Shown here: piece by piece, positions 32,087 through 43,561 of the stretch
Numbering within the stretch: the first letter of the stretch is position 1
Layout: the number at the start of each line of letters is the position of its first letter
Assembly (NCBI GenBank): GCA_007026445.1
Contig: VDMD01000135.1
Span: forward strand, 1 to 59,053
Reading direction: 5' to 3'
DNA length: 59,053 nt
Source: Schizophyllum amplum
Lineage: Eukaryota; Basidiomycota; Agaricomycetes; Agaricales; Schizophyllaceae
Translations under genes and position numbers: made by a program
The notes under the pieces: model-generated
Told to the model about the DNA's origin: nothing
Database searches by the model: none
The model's input: only the letters and a program-made list of their open reading frames with translations

Positions 32087-33432
32087 TCATTTGGGTGCGG
32101 CCAGCTCGACCAGCGCCAGCATCGTCTTCTCCGGGTCGTCCCAGGCCGCCTTGTGGTGGTGGTGCGTCGTCAGCCGACAGTCTTACGCAGATGAAAAGGA
32201 TGACGAACGAAATGGTTGCAGCTTGGCAGCAGTTTGAACTCGATGGGCGGAGCGTAACTGCGTCCTGCGCGGTCCCGTATTTCCTCCTCAAGCTTCCATT
32301 TACCCATAACAATATTCCACGTCGTACACTCGCACAACAAGTACGATAACCGCGCGCCGTCCCATGGCGCCATGGCGGCCTCATTAAAAAGAATTCGCTC
32401 ACGCAGCTCGGCAAGCGCAGGGCCAAAATGGAGAGGAGAGACCGCGAAGCTGTCGCACACGTTGGCGGCGTTCAGGTTGGAGATTGCATCCTGCTGGGCG
32501 GCCGACATGGCGTCCAACGTGGCCTGCCGAGGCGCGACAGAGGACGAATTGGAAGGGGCATCTGGGATTGGAGATGAAGATACACCGCTATCTGATTCGT
32601 GGAGCACCCGGCACGCACCGTTTTCTTCTTCCGACGCGCAGAGCGTGCTTGTATCGTGACTGTCGACGCTCCTGTGGCGCCAGTACACAGAAAACCAGCG
32701 GTTGAACGCGTCGAACCGCGTCTTGCCGGGCGGAATCCTTTCGTCCGTGATAGGCCAGTAGAGAAGCGGACAGTCCATGCCCCACGCGTGCACAGGCGGG
32801 TCTGCGGGCCAGGAAGTAAGCACCACGAAATTCCAAGGGAGCTCGCCAGATAGGCAGGGAGGAAGAGGGGAGGTACAGCGATTGGTGACGCACCGAAGAA
32901 GACGACGCCAGTGACGCACTGGCGCACGCGCTGCTGAGACGCCGGAGGCAGCCTTGGAAGCGCGCCGAGGAGCGGGTACGTGTAGGCGACGGCTGCCGAC
33001 CACGCGACGAGCACAACTCGCGGAGGCAGCGTACCGCGCGCGATGACAGCGTCGACAAATTTGAGGAGGGCCTCGCCCTCGCGCTCCATGAAGGCGAGGC
33101 GTGCATTCGTGGTCCCGGACGCGATGACATCCCGCTCTTCCGACGTGTAGGGCGTGGACGCGCCGTAGCCACGGCGATCCACCGCGATCAGGCGTGCTTT
33201 GTGCGCGGGGGCGAGCGCAAACATGGGCCGCCACACATCTAGCCGAGGGAACAGGGAGTTTGAGCACGCACCCGGAAGTTAAGGTCGGGATGAACGCACC
33301 GCGATAGAATGTATGACCGTGCAGCAGTATGAAGGTCGTGTAGCTCTCCTGGCCACTCGGAGCCCCGCTGTCGATGTAGGAGAATGTGAGGGCGGGGTCA
33401 TGCAGCTCAATGAAGGGGGCCGAAGCGGACAT
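32087..33432 (-). CDS. Alpha/beta hydrolase, paralogue B
   Basis: Four exons (33300-33432, 32894-33238, 32209-32801, 32087-32149) give about 377 aa. Motifs: LLHGHTFYRD, VDRRGYGASTPYT, a nucleophile region VAWSAAVAYTY, VVFFDPPVHAWGMDCPL, a Ser-rich insert around STLCASEEENG and SSSPIPDAPSNSS, and CNHFAAWDDPEKT with the catalytic His. In the elbow both flanking glycines of GxSxG are Ala (AWSAA), which may change activity. Exon plan equals that of paralogue A, with the second exon 345 nt in both, so the two derive from a dispersed duplication in the same orientation. It diverges from the UBR7-like gene. Substrate unknown. Confidence 0.85.
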
Positions 33433-33798
33433 GATGCCTGCCCTGGCAGGAGACAAGGCCGGCATATAACCGGCTGATCTGAGTATACGTATCTGACACC
33501 TCGAAAGGTCGAGGGCGGCATCTGCACAAACTAAGGATCGAGATAGGAATTCGGGCGGCGTTGTTGGGTTCGGGCATCTTGCAGGGATGAGTATATTCAC
33601 TGTTCATGTTCAGAACCGTGGGCGTCGACGACGACGAACATGGTATTACATGCGCAAACAGCCCAACACTGGCCAACAAACATATGCCTAACCCGGATCG
33701 CCGGTCCGGGCTTGTTGATCCATTGCTGAACTCAACATTCAGTCACTGTCAGCAGAGAGCTCTCATCTCTGTAGACCAGCTGTAGACCGTATAGAACG
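33433..33798. promoter_or_regulatory. Divergent promoter, hydrolase B / UBR7-like gene
   Basis: A 366 bp gap between divergent starts. No further feature was recognised. Confidence 0.45.
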
Positions 33799-35802
33799 AT
33801 GACGGCGCCAGACAATGCCGAAGTCCAGAGCGCTACGACGAGCCTGGAGGAATACCTGCGGACGCAGCAGGATCTCGTCAAGGAGGCGTCATTGGCGCTT
33901 CCCCACTCCTTCTCGCAGTGCTCGCACAGTCTGGGCTACATACGGTGCGTGCTCAGCTCATCCTCACGCCAGGCAGCATGCTTAACTACGGACCTTTTGT
34001 CATATACTGTTCTTGCATTAATCCCTCATGAACCCATCTCGATTTACCACCAAACTGCGTTCAAACGCGACGCGACAACATCCGGTCCCTCCGTCTCTCC
34101 GACCCGCAGGCAGCCCGTGTACCTCTGCCAGACCTGTCCCGAAGCTAAGGGAATATGTGCATCCTGCAGTATCGCCTGTCACGCCGATCACGAGCAGATA
34201 GAGCTGTGAGTCTCTCCCGTCATCACAGTAAACGCGTCCTTCTGACGCGCCTGTCTTTCCCTGGCATGCCCGGCCAGATTCCCCAAGCGTCACTTCCGCT
34301 GCGACTGCCCGACCACGAGCCTCGCGCACCCATGCACCCTGCACAAGCGGCCTGAGCTGGAGAACACGGAGAACACGTACGGGCAGAATTTCAATGGTAC
34401 GTGGGGCGTCGGCTTTGTCTGCATCTTCCTGGCGTCATTCTCGTCTGTGGTTGTCCTCCGACTAAGCATAAGTGTGTAGGTTTGTTCTGTCGCTGTCACA
34501 GAACATACGACGCGGCGACGGAGAAGGAGGCTATGATCCAGTGTCTGGCGTGCGAGGTGCGTGACATTTAGACCTCAGTTACGATTTGCCATCCGGGCTA
34601 TCTTACTTGACCAGTGCTGACACGTTGAGCAGGACTGGTTCCACGAGTCCTGCTGCAATCTTCGGGAGCGTCCGCCACCCAGAGGATCCACACCACCGCC
34701 CGAAGCTCAAGCAGAACAATCCACGCAACCCGGCGCACAAATTCGATCACTGGATGATTCTGTGCAGACCTCCGAAGCTGCCAGAGCATCGACCGACACA
34801 GGTGCCACCACCGCCGTCGCCATCAACGAGGACGCGGACACTGATGCACGCACCGACACTTCCGATGACGAGCTCCCGCCCGCGCTCATCTCCTCGGATG
34901 ACTACGAGACGTTCGTGTGCGGCGCGTGCGTGCAGCGCATCCCGGTCCTGAAGCGTTATGCGGGGTCCTCGGAGGCGGTAATGGTAGGGCGTGGGGCCTG
35001 TGGATGGGTCAAGCTTGACGGCGAGGAGGGCGATGTGGATGTTGTGGGCAGGGGGGACGAAAAGGAAGTCAATGAAGACATGGTGGGCGCCGCTGCTGAG
35101 GCCGACGTCACTGCTGGGATGAAGCGACCACAAGAGGACCCGACGGCGCCGGATGCCAAACGGCGGCGCGTTTCCGAGCAGCCAGAGAGCCATGCCTCTG
35201 AGCAGCCCCAGATAACAGGTCCGTGTCAGGCCCCCACGCGGGGCCCTGCAGCGGAGCGCGTTCTGGACGCGGTTGCGCGTGGGGATCATTCTTTGGGCAC
35301 GGGGGATGTGTTTCTGACCAGGGAGAACTTCCGCGAGCGGTGGTGTCGTTGTGGCCAGGTGTGAACCTTGGTTTTTCTCTGTTCGTCCTCATGCTCAAGG
35401 CCTGCAGTGTCTGCCCTCCCTCGAGATGAACAAGTTTCTGCTGGAGGAGGAGGAGACCTGGGAGCCGCCAGAAGACGAGGACTCGGGTGCGTGCGATGAC
35501 TTGAGCTCATTCGGACTGGAACTCATTTATAATAGGGTTGTCCTTGGAGGAGCTAGGCTTGCGTGCGCTGAACAAGGTGCCGCGCGACCAGGCCATCGAC
35601 GGCATTACGCACTACAATAAGCTGCGGTACGCCGATGTCGCTGATGTGGAATGTTATGTTGCGCTGACCACGATACTATTTCAGGGATCATCTCGTCAAC
35701 TACTTACGTCCCTTTGCGCAAGAGGGTAAGGTGGTGGCGGAGACCGACGTCCGCTCGTTCTTTGCCGACCTCGTTGAGGCCCGCGCTAAGGCTACGCTAT
35801 AG
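33799..35802 (+). CDS. UBR7/Mlo2-like E3 ubiquitin ligase (UBR box plus PHD)
   Basis: A multi-exon gene starting MTAPDNAEVQS. The UBR box is built from CSHSLGYIRQPVYLCQTC, GICASCSIACHADHEQIEL and FRCDCPTTSLAHPC, a Cys/His-rich zinc fold that reads N-degrons. The PHD-like finger is NGLFCRCHRTYD, MIQCLACEDWFHESCC and, after a disordered acidic insert (about 200 aa, with AINEDADTDARTDTSDDE and a KRRRV basic patch), YETFVCGACVQRIP. The C-terminal region has WCRCGQCLPSL, a Glu-rich run and LRPFAQEGKVVAETDVRSFF. This order matches animal UBR7 and fission yeast Mlo2, implicated in ubiquitin ligation, including histone H2B for UBR7. Introns occur near 33945-34110, 34206-34274, 34397-34479, 34558-34631, 35361-35411, 35487-35547 and 35628-35684. 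Confidence 0.85.
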
Positions 35803-36562
35803 CGATCATCTATCAGGGTATTTCTTATGCTCGTTTGCCACTTGTACTGCTGTACTATAGAGCCGGGAACACCTGGCACTATGAGTAGCCTATCTCCCTT
35901 CCGTCGGCTTATCCTTGTTGTAATCTTAGGATGGGACTCAAGGATTAGGGTCTATTCCCAGTCTTAGGATGTGTACACAACGTTAGGATATGGTCCCAAC
36001 CTCTCCTCCCGGACTTAGGATCTCTTCCAAGCTTTAGGACGTCTCCCAGGGCTTTGCCTACCGGACATGTGGGAGCACTCAGGCAGCTCATTGTCGCACA
36101 TACGAGACGTGTACGGCCCCTCCTCCCCCCCCCGTACGCGTACGTCCAGAGGGTGCTCAGAGCCTCAGGGGAGCAATGATAGCGGCGCGCCGGCAAGAAC
36201 GCCGACGATGGCTGTGCTATGCCTGGCCTGGCCTGAGATTTCTGAATCCCGAACCTGCGCTCATCACGTTCCCCGCGCCCCGCGCCAACTGCTCAGTGCT
36301 GGATACGCCCCGCCCCGCAGACGAGAGACGAGCGCAAGCGCGAAGGATCTGGAGCCAAGCTGGCATGAATAACGTAAGTTATGCCCCGCGAGACGCTGCC
36401 AAGCCCAAAGCTCAATGCTGTGCATCAAAGATCTCCTTTGATTCGATTTCGAGGGGCACAAAGCTGCCAAAGGTCGGTTTTATTCATTCAGGTTTGGCAG
36501 CTACCACCACGAACGAGGTCGCTATCAGTGACATTATTGACGCGCGCGCGACAACGACGACG
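35803..36562. other. Intergenic region with TTAGGA-motif array
   Basis: About 760 bp between co-oriented genes. The left half carries a cluster of TTAGGA/TTAGGG words (35925-36040). The right half has an open frame continuous with the next gene but without recognisable sequence before the chosen start. Confidence 0.5.
35925..36040. repeat. Cluster of degenerate TTAGGA repeats
   Basis: Six TTAGGA or TTAGGG words occur within about 115 bp on the + strand (near 35926, 35945, 35963, 35983, 36014 and 36034), most in the context cttaggat, spaced by about 18-31 bp and separated by pyrimidine-rich spacers often ending in ccca. Confidence 0.7.
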
Positions 36563-38696
36563 ATGACAGACGCGCCGAGCAAGCGGCGCTCCTGGTTCCC
36601 CTCGCGCCCGAGCAGCAGCAGCGGCCGGCCGAGCAGCAGCAGCGGAAGTGGCGGAGGGCGCTCGCGGCCCGGCAGTAGCAGCGGCGGGAGCGGGGGCAGC
36701 GTCGCGGGCTGGTCGACTTCGTTGCCAACGCCGGCCGAAGGGCAGCCGCTCGATCTCTCCCGCCCAGCGACGCCGGTGTCTGAGGCCACCCCGCGCGTCC
36801 CCTTCACGCGCTCGGATACCTATGACTCGCCCCCAGTCTCGCGCCCCAGCACACCACGCCGACTCTCCGCGATCGTGCTAACATCACACAAACAGGGCGA
36901 TGAAGCCAAGACCGACGATGGATTCCAGCCGCTCGCCCGAGCGCAGTCCGCGCAGCTGCCATCCGTGCGCTCGCCGGACAACGCCACCAGTGGCGGTACT
37001 CCCAGGAATTCCTTTGGCAAGATGTCACTGAGCTCGATGATCTCCAGTCTATCGCTATCGCGCACCGGCAGCTCAATCAATCTGGCAGATGGCGGGAAGC
37101 AAGATCGAGAGAAGAAGAAAGACAAGGACGAAGAGCGCGGCCGATCCATGAACAAGAGCAGGGGCCGCTCAGCGTCGCAGGCACCGGCCCCGGACAGCGA
37201 GCCCCCATCTCGCAGCACATCTCGCGCGCGCTCCATGTCCCCCTTCACCTTCCGACGCAAGCGCCGCGAGTCTTCGCCACAGCCGCAGGCCATCCCCCTC
37301 AGCCAGTCCGAACTCGACGTCTCGGACACCGCGTCCGTGCGCCCACGCACCGCCTTTCAGGACGACGACTCGGGCGACGAGACAGAGACGGGCCCGGACG
37401 ACGACTCCGAGGACGAGTGGCCGGAAGACGAGGAAGATGTATTCGACCCCGTCACGGAAGCCAACACGGAGCGCAACGCCCAGATCGCGGACGTCCACCC
37501 CGCGGACGCCGAGCTCGAGCAGGAGCCCGACCCCCTGGGCGAGGGCGTGAACGTCGTCGTGCCACCCGAGCCCTACTTCCCGAGCACGCTCAACTCGTAC
37601 TCGTCCAACCTCTCCTCATCGGCCTCGGTGCGCGGCAAGCGCAACCCGCGCCGCAGGCGCTCGCTCAAGCCGGTCGAGCCCCTGCCACTCGACACCTCGC
37701 GTCCCGTCTTCCAGCGCGATCGGTGCACCATCACGCTTACCCAGGGCGACCCGGACGCCAAGCTCGCCGAAATCGGCCGCAGGCAGCGTCGATACGTGGT
37801 CGCGAGCGATCTCAGCCAAGAGTCGCGCTATGCCGTCGAGTGGGGAATCGGCACCGTCGTCCGCGACGGAGACGAGATGATGATCGTCACCGTGGTAGAG
37901 AACGAGGCGAAAGGTGCGCGGTGGCGCTCAGTACCGAGCTTACACTGACTTGTGTAGTGGACCCAGCAATCCCGAACGCGGCGGACAGAGCGAACAAGCT
38001 GCGCTCGCAGCAAGAGGTGTGTATGTGCGCTACGATAGACAGGCCGGTACTGACAGAATACACGATTAGCGGCAAGGGCTGGCGTATATCCTTGCACGAC
38101 AGGCTACGTCGCTCCTGCAGCGCACGAAGCTGAACGTGCGTGTCGTCTGCCAGGCATGGCATGCAAAGAACATGCGCCACATGCTGCTCGGTGCGCCGCG
38201 CTCTCCCCTTGTCATCCCCCGCTAATCAAACCCTCCAGACATCGTCGACTACAACGAGCCCGCGATGCTCATCGTCGGCTCGCGCGGCCTCGGGCAGATC
38301 AAGGGCATCCTCCTCGGCTCCACCTCGCACTACCTCATCCAGAAGTGCTCCGTGCCCGTCATGGTCGCCCGCCGCCGCCTCAAGCGCCCGCCCAAGCGCC
38401 AGGCGCATCTCGCGAAGCACCGCGCGCACGTCAGCCTCGCGGAGGCCGCCATCGACCGTGTTGCGAGCCGCGTGGACGACGATGTGCAGACGATGCGCGA
38501 GGAGATTGACCGGGAGACGGTCGAGGAGGAGCGCGAGCGACAGAGGCAGGGCGGCGGGATCGGCGCGAGCTCGTCCGGGCGGCGGATGGAGGACGAAGAG
38601 GCGGAGGCGACGGGGTCCGAGGAGGAAACGGAGGGCGAAGACGTACCCGGGCCAGGAGGAGAGGCGCCCGGTGTCAAGGTGGCTGGCGGGGAATGA
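36563..38696 (+). CDS. Universal stress protein (UspA domain) with long disordered N-terminus
   Basis: Four exons (36563-37913, 37958-38016, 38070-38190, 38239-38696) give about 662 aa. Residues 1-400 are disordered and rich in Ser, Pro, Arg and acidic residues, with RS-type runs (RGRSMNKSRGRS, SRSTSRARSMSPF) that suggest phosphorylation. The Usp domain covers about 400-560: RRYVVASDLSQESRYAVEWGIG, DEMMIVTVVENEAKVDP, NVRVVCQAWHAKNMRHMLL and the nucleotide-binding loop VGSRGLGQIKGILLGSTSHYLI, then CSVPVMVARR. A charged coiled-coil-like tail follows (EEIDRETVEEERERQRQ). Fungal proteins of this type are nucleotide-binding and stress-linked. Start 36563 (MTDAPSKRRSWFPSRPSS) is preferred; the frame is open to 36176. 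Confidence 0.87.
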
Positions 38697-39680
38697 TCAC
38701 TTGCAGGAAATTGACGGACTCGAGAATGGTGGGGAGTGATAGGTGCCACTCGGAGAATTGGTGGTCACTGGCGCACGACGGTCAGATGTCAGGACATCCG
38801 CCTTGCGCGCACGTACGTATGTATATCCTAGGTTGTTCATACTCTTGGTCGGGGAGATCGCTCTTTGTTCATATCTTCTGGGAATCCTCCTCTCTTTTTC
38901 TCGTTATGTTGCTCATTATGCTGCTCATCAAGTAATAGATGCTTCGAGCAATTGCCAATGCTACCGTAGTGTTGTGCCCAATGGCTCACTAGCGCTCACC
39001 GGTCGTGGTCCGCCTTCATATATAGGAGCAAGAGGACCCACAGCCTGGCAGCCAAGCTCCTTGCTTGCAAGGTCTTTCGATACCCGTATTGGAGCCATCA
39101 AAACTGTCACTAGGAGCAACAGAAGTCGATTGAGATGAACTCGACCACGGCTCGAACTCGCCACTGGCAGTGGGCACCGAACCTAGGCTAAGATCAACCT
39201 CTCCACGCGCGGGCACGCGAAAATACTTACAACTCGCCGCCTTCTGGCCTACACAAAGTATGTCAAGCAAGGTTGACAAAAGTAGGCGGAGCTTTCAGTA
39301 GTTTCGATTTGGCAAAGACCCAAAGCTTGAAGCTGGTTTGAACTTTGGAGTTTGGGTTGAATCGACGACATGCGGGCACGTGAGCGCGTCACGTTGTTTT
39401 GCCCGGGCATTGCCCGGGCAAAACTCTGCGCTCACACACATAATAATATGCCGCATAAGGGTTTTGGGACGTCGACTCGCCACCCGCCGGCGCTCGGCAG
39501 TGGCACTAGTGACTCTCCACCACTTCGAACTCACCATTCTTGCACCAACCCGTAGTCGTTTGGAGACCGGCGTAGCGGGAAGAGACACATGTACACGGAG
39601 CAGTTTTCGAGTGGCTTTACCAAAGAGTAACTCGCAAATGCTAGCACCTCATAAATACGTTATCGCTGCATTCCCATGAC
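38697..39680. other. Intergenic region between convergent genes, with perfect hairpin
   Basis: About 1 kb with no recognisable gene. It includes a near-perfect inverted repeat at 39396-39424. Confidence 0.45.
39396..39424. repeat. Perfect 14-bp inverted repeat with one-base spacer
   Basis: Arms gttttgcccgggca and tgcccgggcaaaac are separated by a single t. Each arm includes cccggg. No T-run follows, so it is not a simple terminator. Confidence 0.85.
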
Positions 39681-40458
39681 TTACAAGTTGTAAAGATCCG
39701 CGTACGGGTCCCAGCTTGAATTCATATGGCGCTCGTACTCCAACTTATTCGCGATAGACGTCGCCGTGTCGTTGCCAAACACACTCTCCATCCACGCCAG
39801 CGTCATGTCGATGCCCGCACTGATGCCAGACGATGTCCATACGTTCCCGTCCTCGACCCACCGCGCGTGCGCGATCCAGTTCGTACCGTTGCCGAGCCCC
39901 TCGCGCCCCGCCCACGACGCCTTGTTCGACGTTGCGTTCTTGCCGTCCAGCACACCCGCACGCGCGGCTAGCCACGAGCCCGTGCACACGGTGAGCACGT
40001 ACTCCGCCTCCCCTGCTGCGTCGGCGATGTACGCGATGGTGGGGTCGAGATCGCCCGCGCGCGTGCCGAGGCCGCCGGGCACCATAAGCACGTCGAGCGC
40101 GGGGGCGTCCTCGAAGGTGTGCGTGGGCACGACCGCCTGGGAGAAGTTGGAATTGTGCGGGTTCATGCCGGCGCTGCGCGGCGCAGTCGACACGGGGTCG
40201 AGCGTACTGGAGATGAGGTAAAGGTTGATGGGGTAGGACATACTGAGCACGTTCAGCGCATCGAGAGGCCCGAAGACGTCAAGGGCTTGAAAGGAGGGGA
40301 ATAGCACCATGCCGAAGTTGACAGGGAGAGTAGAGCTGCTGGAGCGTTAGCCTTTGAGGAGGCGGACGGAAGGTGTTAACCACTCACTTGTTATCCTGCG
40401 CGGACGCGCTCCCTGCGAGGAGCGCGAGGGCACCACCTAGAAACCACTTGCCGGACAT
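39681..40458 (-). CDS. Secreted DJ-1/PfpI-family protein
   Basis: Two exons (40388-40458, 39681-40335) give about 241 aa. A signal peptide (MSGKWFLGGALALLAGSASA) starts the protein. The class I glutamine-amidotransferase-like fold shows MVLFPSFQALDVFGPLDAL, VLMVPGG, the nucleophile elbow VLTVCTGSWLAARAG (Cys in CTGS), ASWAGREGLGNGTNW, WVEDGNVWTSSGISAGIDM and AWMESVFG. This is the subfamily close to isonitrile hydratase/ThiJ-PfpI proteins of fungi. Several Asn-X-Ser/Thr sites support secretion. Substrate unknown. The intron is 52 nt. Confidence 0.88.
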
Positions 40459-41532
40459 GAAAAGATGCAGTCGGGAAAAGGAACGTGAAGGCCGAACAGG
40501 GAAACAAGGGACGATTGCTCACAAGTGCCAGCGCCTGCCTTTATAGCCAGCCGCCAAGCCTTGGTTGCGATGATCAGTGTGTCATGCAAGGTCACGGCGC
40601 CGTACGGCGGTTGCTTGTCAGAGTCCACGCGCAATACGGGTCATGGGGATTGGGTGGGTAGCAGGTATGCGGAAGGACAGCTAAGGTTTTTGGCCGTTGG
40701 TAATTTCAGTGGCAAGACTGTAGCCTCAATCGACCCTTCGTGGAATAATGACTCCGCAGTCGTCGAAGTCTGAAACTTGTTGCTTCCCACCTGTGTAGTC
40801 AGAATAAGTGTAAGAAGGATACGCACTCACCGATTGCCATATAGCGATACCTGAGCACCGCAAAGCGCGACTCGGGAGCTGCAAAAGCGTTGGCGAATCT
40901 GCTTCAAGCCAGTCTCAAGCCAGGTCAATACGATGCAGGTTGTGAGCTTGAAGCTTGAGAAGGTAAGTGAAGAAGAGTGTCGCACGTTGGTTGAATACGC
41001 AGGTCGGACGATGAGCCTCACCGACAGCATCACCGGGCATTCCACTGTACAGATACTCCGAACAGCCTGACGGCTTTCATGAGACTGCCGTAGGCGCAGC
41101 GCAAACGCCAGACTCCGACTCCTGCTGAAGTGGGCGGTGGGCGTGTCGTGTGCAGGCGCCCGTACATACGATACGCAGAAACATGAACCGTACCACCGGC
41201 CTTTGATTATCAACCTGCAGGATCTGTCGAACATGCTTACGACTTGTTACACGCACAGAATGGTCCACTTCAGTTACTAGAGAACGGCGGGTTGTCAGCA
41301 AGAGGTCGATTCAGAGGAAGAAAGGGTGCATTGAGCTCCCGGAAACGGTCACGCCGAGCCCGGTCGTGCGATCGGAGAGCGTGGTGAAGGACCACATCTC
41401 GGCAGTTGATGAGGAGTTGTTGTCAACGCCGTGAGCTTTTCAGTCGGTCCGTCATAGCGTCAATGGTGTACAACTGGCCTACAGACTTGCTCTACGATCC
41501 TCAAGCGGGATCGGTCTCCCTGAGATCGGCGC
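40459..41532. other. Intergenic region, no gene recognised
   Basis: About 1.1 kb between the start of the DJ-1-like gene and the 3' end of RPN13. One 135-codon minus-strand ORF (40827-41234) lacks family similarity and was left out. Confidence 0.4.
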
Positions 41533-42679
41533 TCAATCGGTCTCCATGCTATCCTCCGCGTCGCCCTGCCTATCCGCCTGCTCCTGGATAGCGCGCAGGA
41601 AAGGGGCAATGCCCGTTCCGGCCTCTTCTGGCAAACCAAAAGCCCGCACCAGGTTGCCTAGCAGCCCAGTTCGCAGAGCCTGGTCGAAGTTGCTGACAGC
41701 TGAGCGGAATTGGGGGGAGCTAGACAATAGTATAAGTATGAGCACATAGCGTGTTGCGTCGAGCAAGTCCCCGCGTGTACTATGCCGAGCAGCGCGTACA
41801 GTAACGAAGCTAGACTCACTTGATGATCTGCCGCAGCACTTGCGTCGACGGCGGCATGGGAAGGTCCGGCGGAAGGTGTGGAAATAGCGTGCTAATGAGC
41901 TCCGGATGCGAGGTGAACAGTGGGTTCAGGTTCGCGGGTGTGAGGATGTCCGTGAGCGACACGTCTGCGATAGTGGCAGGTCAGAAAGAGAACGATAGTA
42001 GGATTTCATAGACCTACCAGAAGCAGCCTCGGCTGCGGCGCCAGAGCCTCCATGAGACAGGATCTGTTGCAACTGCGCGAGCTGCTCGGGTGTAGCCTGG
42101 AAGTCAGACGCGCTAGGCGCACTTCTGTACGCGAGTTGGGAAAATATTGAGGGTAGCTGCAAATGGACTTACGAAGTTCCTGGGCCAGTGGATGTAGAGG
42201 CAGCATCTTCGGGCCAGGTGGGCTGGAAATCGGGATCTTCGAGTAGTCCATTGAGGTTGGTCACGAATTCTTCATCTCGGGCAGGAGACGCATCCTATCA
42301 TCAGGATAAACAAAATGATGGACCCGAAGGCAAGTTGGGCGCATCACCTGCATCCAGAACTGCATGGATGTGTTAGTGACGCTCTACCATAGATGGATGG
42401 CAAACGCACGAAATGCCTCTGGTCCGAGGACGAGAACTTGAGAACATAGACTCTTCCGGGAGTCTGAGAGACCTTGACAAACGATGCATCGCCGGGGAAG
42501 AGGATAAGATCTTCCTCCACATCGTTTGTGACGCGATTCTTCCACATGAAGTGCAGCAGCTCGTCCTCGCCCTTGCACAGCATCACTGCGCCCTTCGTAG
42601 TGCTCGCATCGACAAAGTTCGAGCTCTCCCTTCTGACAGCGCGGCCAGCCTTGAATGCGAGAAGAATTTCTGAAGCCAT
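41533..42679 (-). CDS. RPN13: Proteasomal ubiquitin receptor RPN13 (ADRM1)
   Basis: The N-terminal Pru domain binds ubiquitin and Rpn2 on the 26S proteasome: LLAFKAGRA, KGAVMLCKGEDELLHFMWKN, EDLILFPGDASFVKV, RVYVLKFSSSDQRHF and FWMQDASPARDEEFVTNLNG. The C-terminal DEUBAD region (binds the deubiquitinase Uch37) has LTDILTPANLNPLF, SHPELISTLFPHLP and SPQFRSAVSNFDQAL, and ends in an acidic tail. The FWMQ block, a core part of Pru, sits on its own 12-nt exon at 42348-42359. Other exons include 42410-42679 and one ending at 42294; introns near 42162, 41965 and 41720-41815 separate the C-terminal part. It diverges from SLO1 over 171 bp. Confidence 0.92.
42348..42359 (-). other. 12-nt microexon of RPN13
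   Basis: The exon codes Phe-Trp-Met-Gln between a GTGCGT...ATGCAG intron and a GTGATG...GATAG intron. Both splices are needed to give HFFWMQDAS, a block conserved from yeast relatives to humans. Confidence 0.85.
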
Positions 42680-42850
42680 GCTCGCGGTGAGATGCGGTCG
42701 AGCTCAAGAGACGCGCGGTCAAGACGCGACGCGTCATGAGACTTTCCCCATCGGGCGCAGATCCCACGCTTTGCTCGACTTGAACGTGGAATTGACGTTC
42801 GACTTTCTGTCTTCCTTCTTCCACCTTCACGCTTCCGTTCACTCTCGTTT
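42680..42850. promoter_or_regulatory. Compact divergent RPN13/SLO1 promoter
   Basis: Only 171 bp separates the two start codons, so the genes probably share a promoter. Confidence 0.6.
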
Positions 42851-43196
42851 ATGTCCTTTGCCGCCTTTGACGATTCACCCGCGTGGGCGCCAGAACCCAA
42901 CGGCGATGATATTGTAACCTCCGCTATCAAGAAGGAGGCCGTGCTGAAGTATGTGACCTTTTCAAAATATGTTGTACGAAGCTGTAACTTCGTCGTAGGG
43001 AAATTGCTGCCTCCCAGGACGACCTGCGATGTTTGTCATGCCATAATCCGCGACATATCTATGTCTGATACTGGCTTCAGTGCTACTCTCGCGCGTCCAG
43101 ACATTGCAAAAGGAAGTCGAAAAGTTGTCCACAGGCAACGAGACCCTCCAGATGTATATCGATAACTTGACGAAGCAGATGGCAAAGAGGCGCTAA
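42851..43196 (+). CDS. Short coiled-coil protein (SLO1/SCOC family)
   Basis: Three exons (42851-42948, 42999-43030, 43081-43196) give about 81 aa. The C-terminal half is a coiled coil, LLSRVQTLQKEVEKLSTGN followed by ETLQMYIDNLTKQMAKRR, matching the SCOC family. SCOC proteins are Golgi-associated coiled-coil partners of Arf-like GTPases; yeast Slo1 binds Arl3. The N-terminus is short and acidic (AAFDDSPAWAPEP). The middle exon is 32 nt. Confidence 0.85.
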
Positions 43197-43561
43197 TAGC
43201 TGGATGTCGCCACATGCTGGCACTCATACTGTGCTTCTGTATACCGCTATGATGACTTGTTGTATCACACTTTGCTACACCGCAAATTGGCCCAAAATTC
43301 TTTCTGAATAGATCCGGCGAAAATGGGCCGTTTATGACGAATACAAGCGAAGTTTAAGCCACATTTATGCTGGCAGAGATTTGTAGTAAATGGTCCGTTT
43401 CGGACGTGTATTAGCCATGTAAATGCCATGTATAAGTCACATCTATGCTAAATACATTCGATTCTAGAAAGGCGGCTCTCCTGCTCGGCGCCGCGCTGTC
43501 GCTGTTCACCCTACACCGAGCATAATATGGCCTCCCCATCGCAGGGAGACCCTGTACCGGC

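Noticed and set aside
35925..36040. TTAGGA cluster as a true telomere
   Set aside because: The repeats are degenerate and widely spaced and lie in the middle of a gene-rich window.
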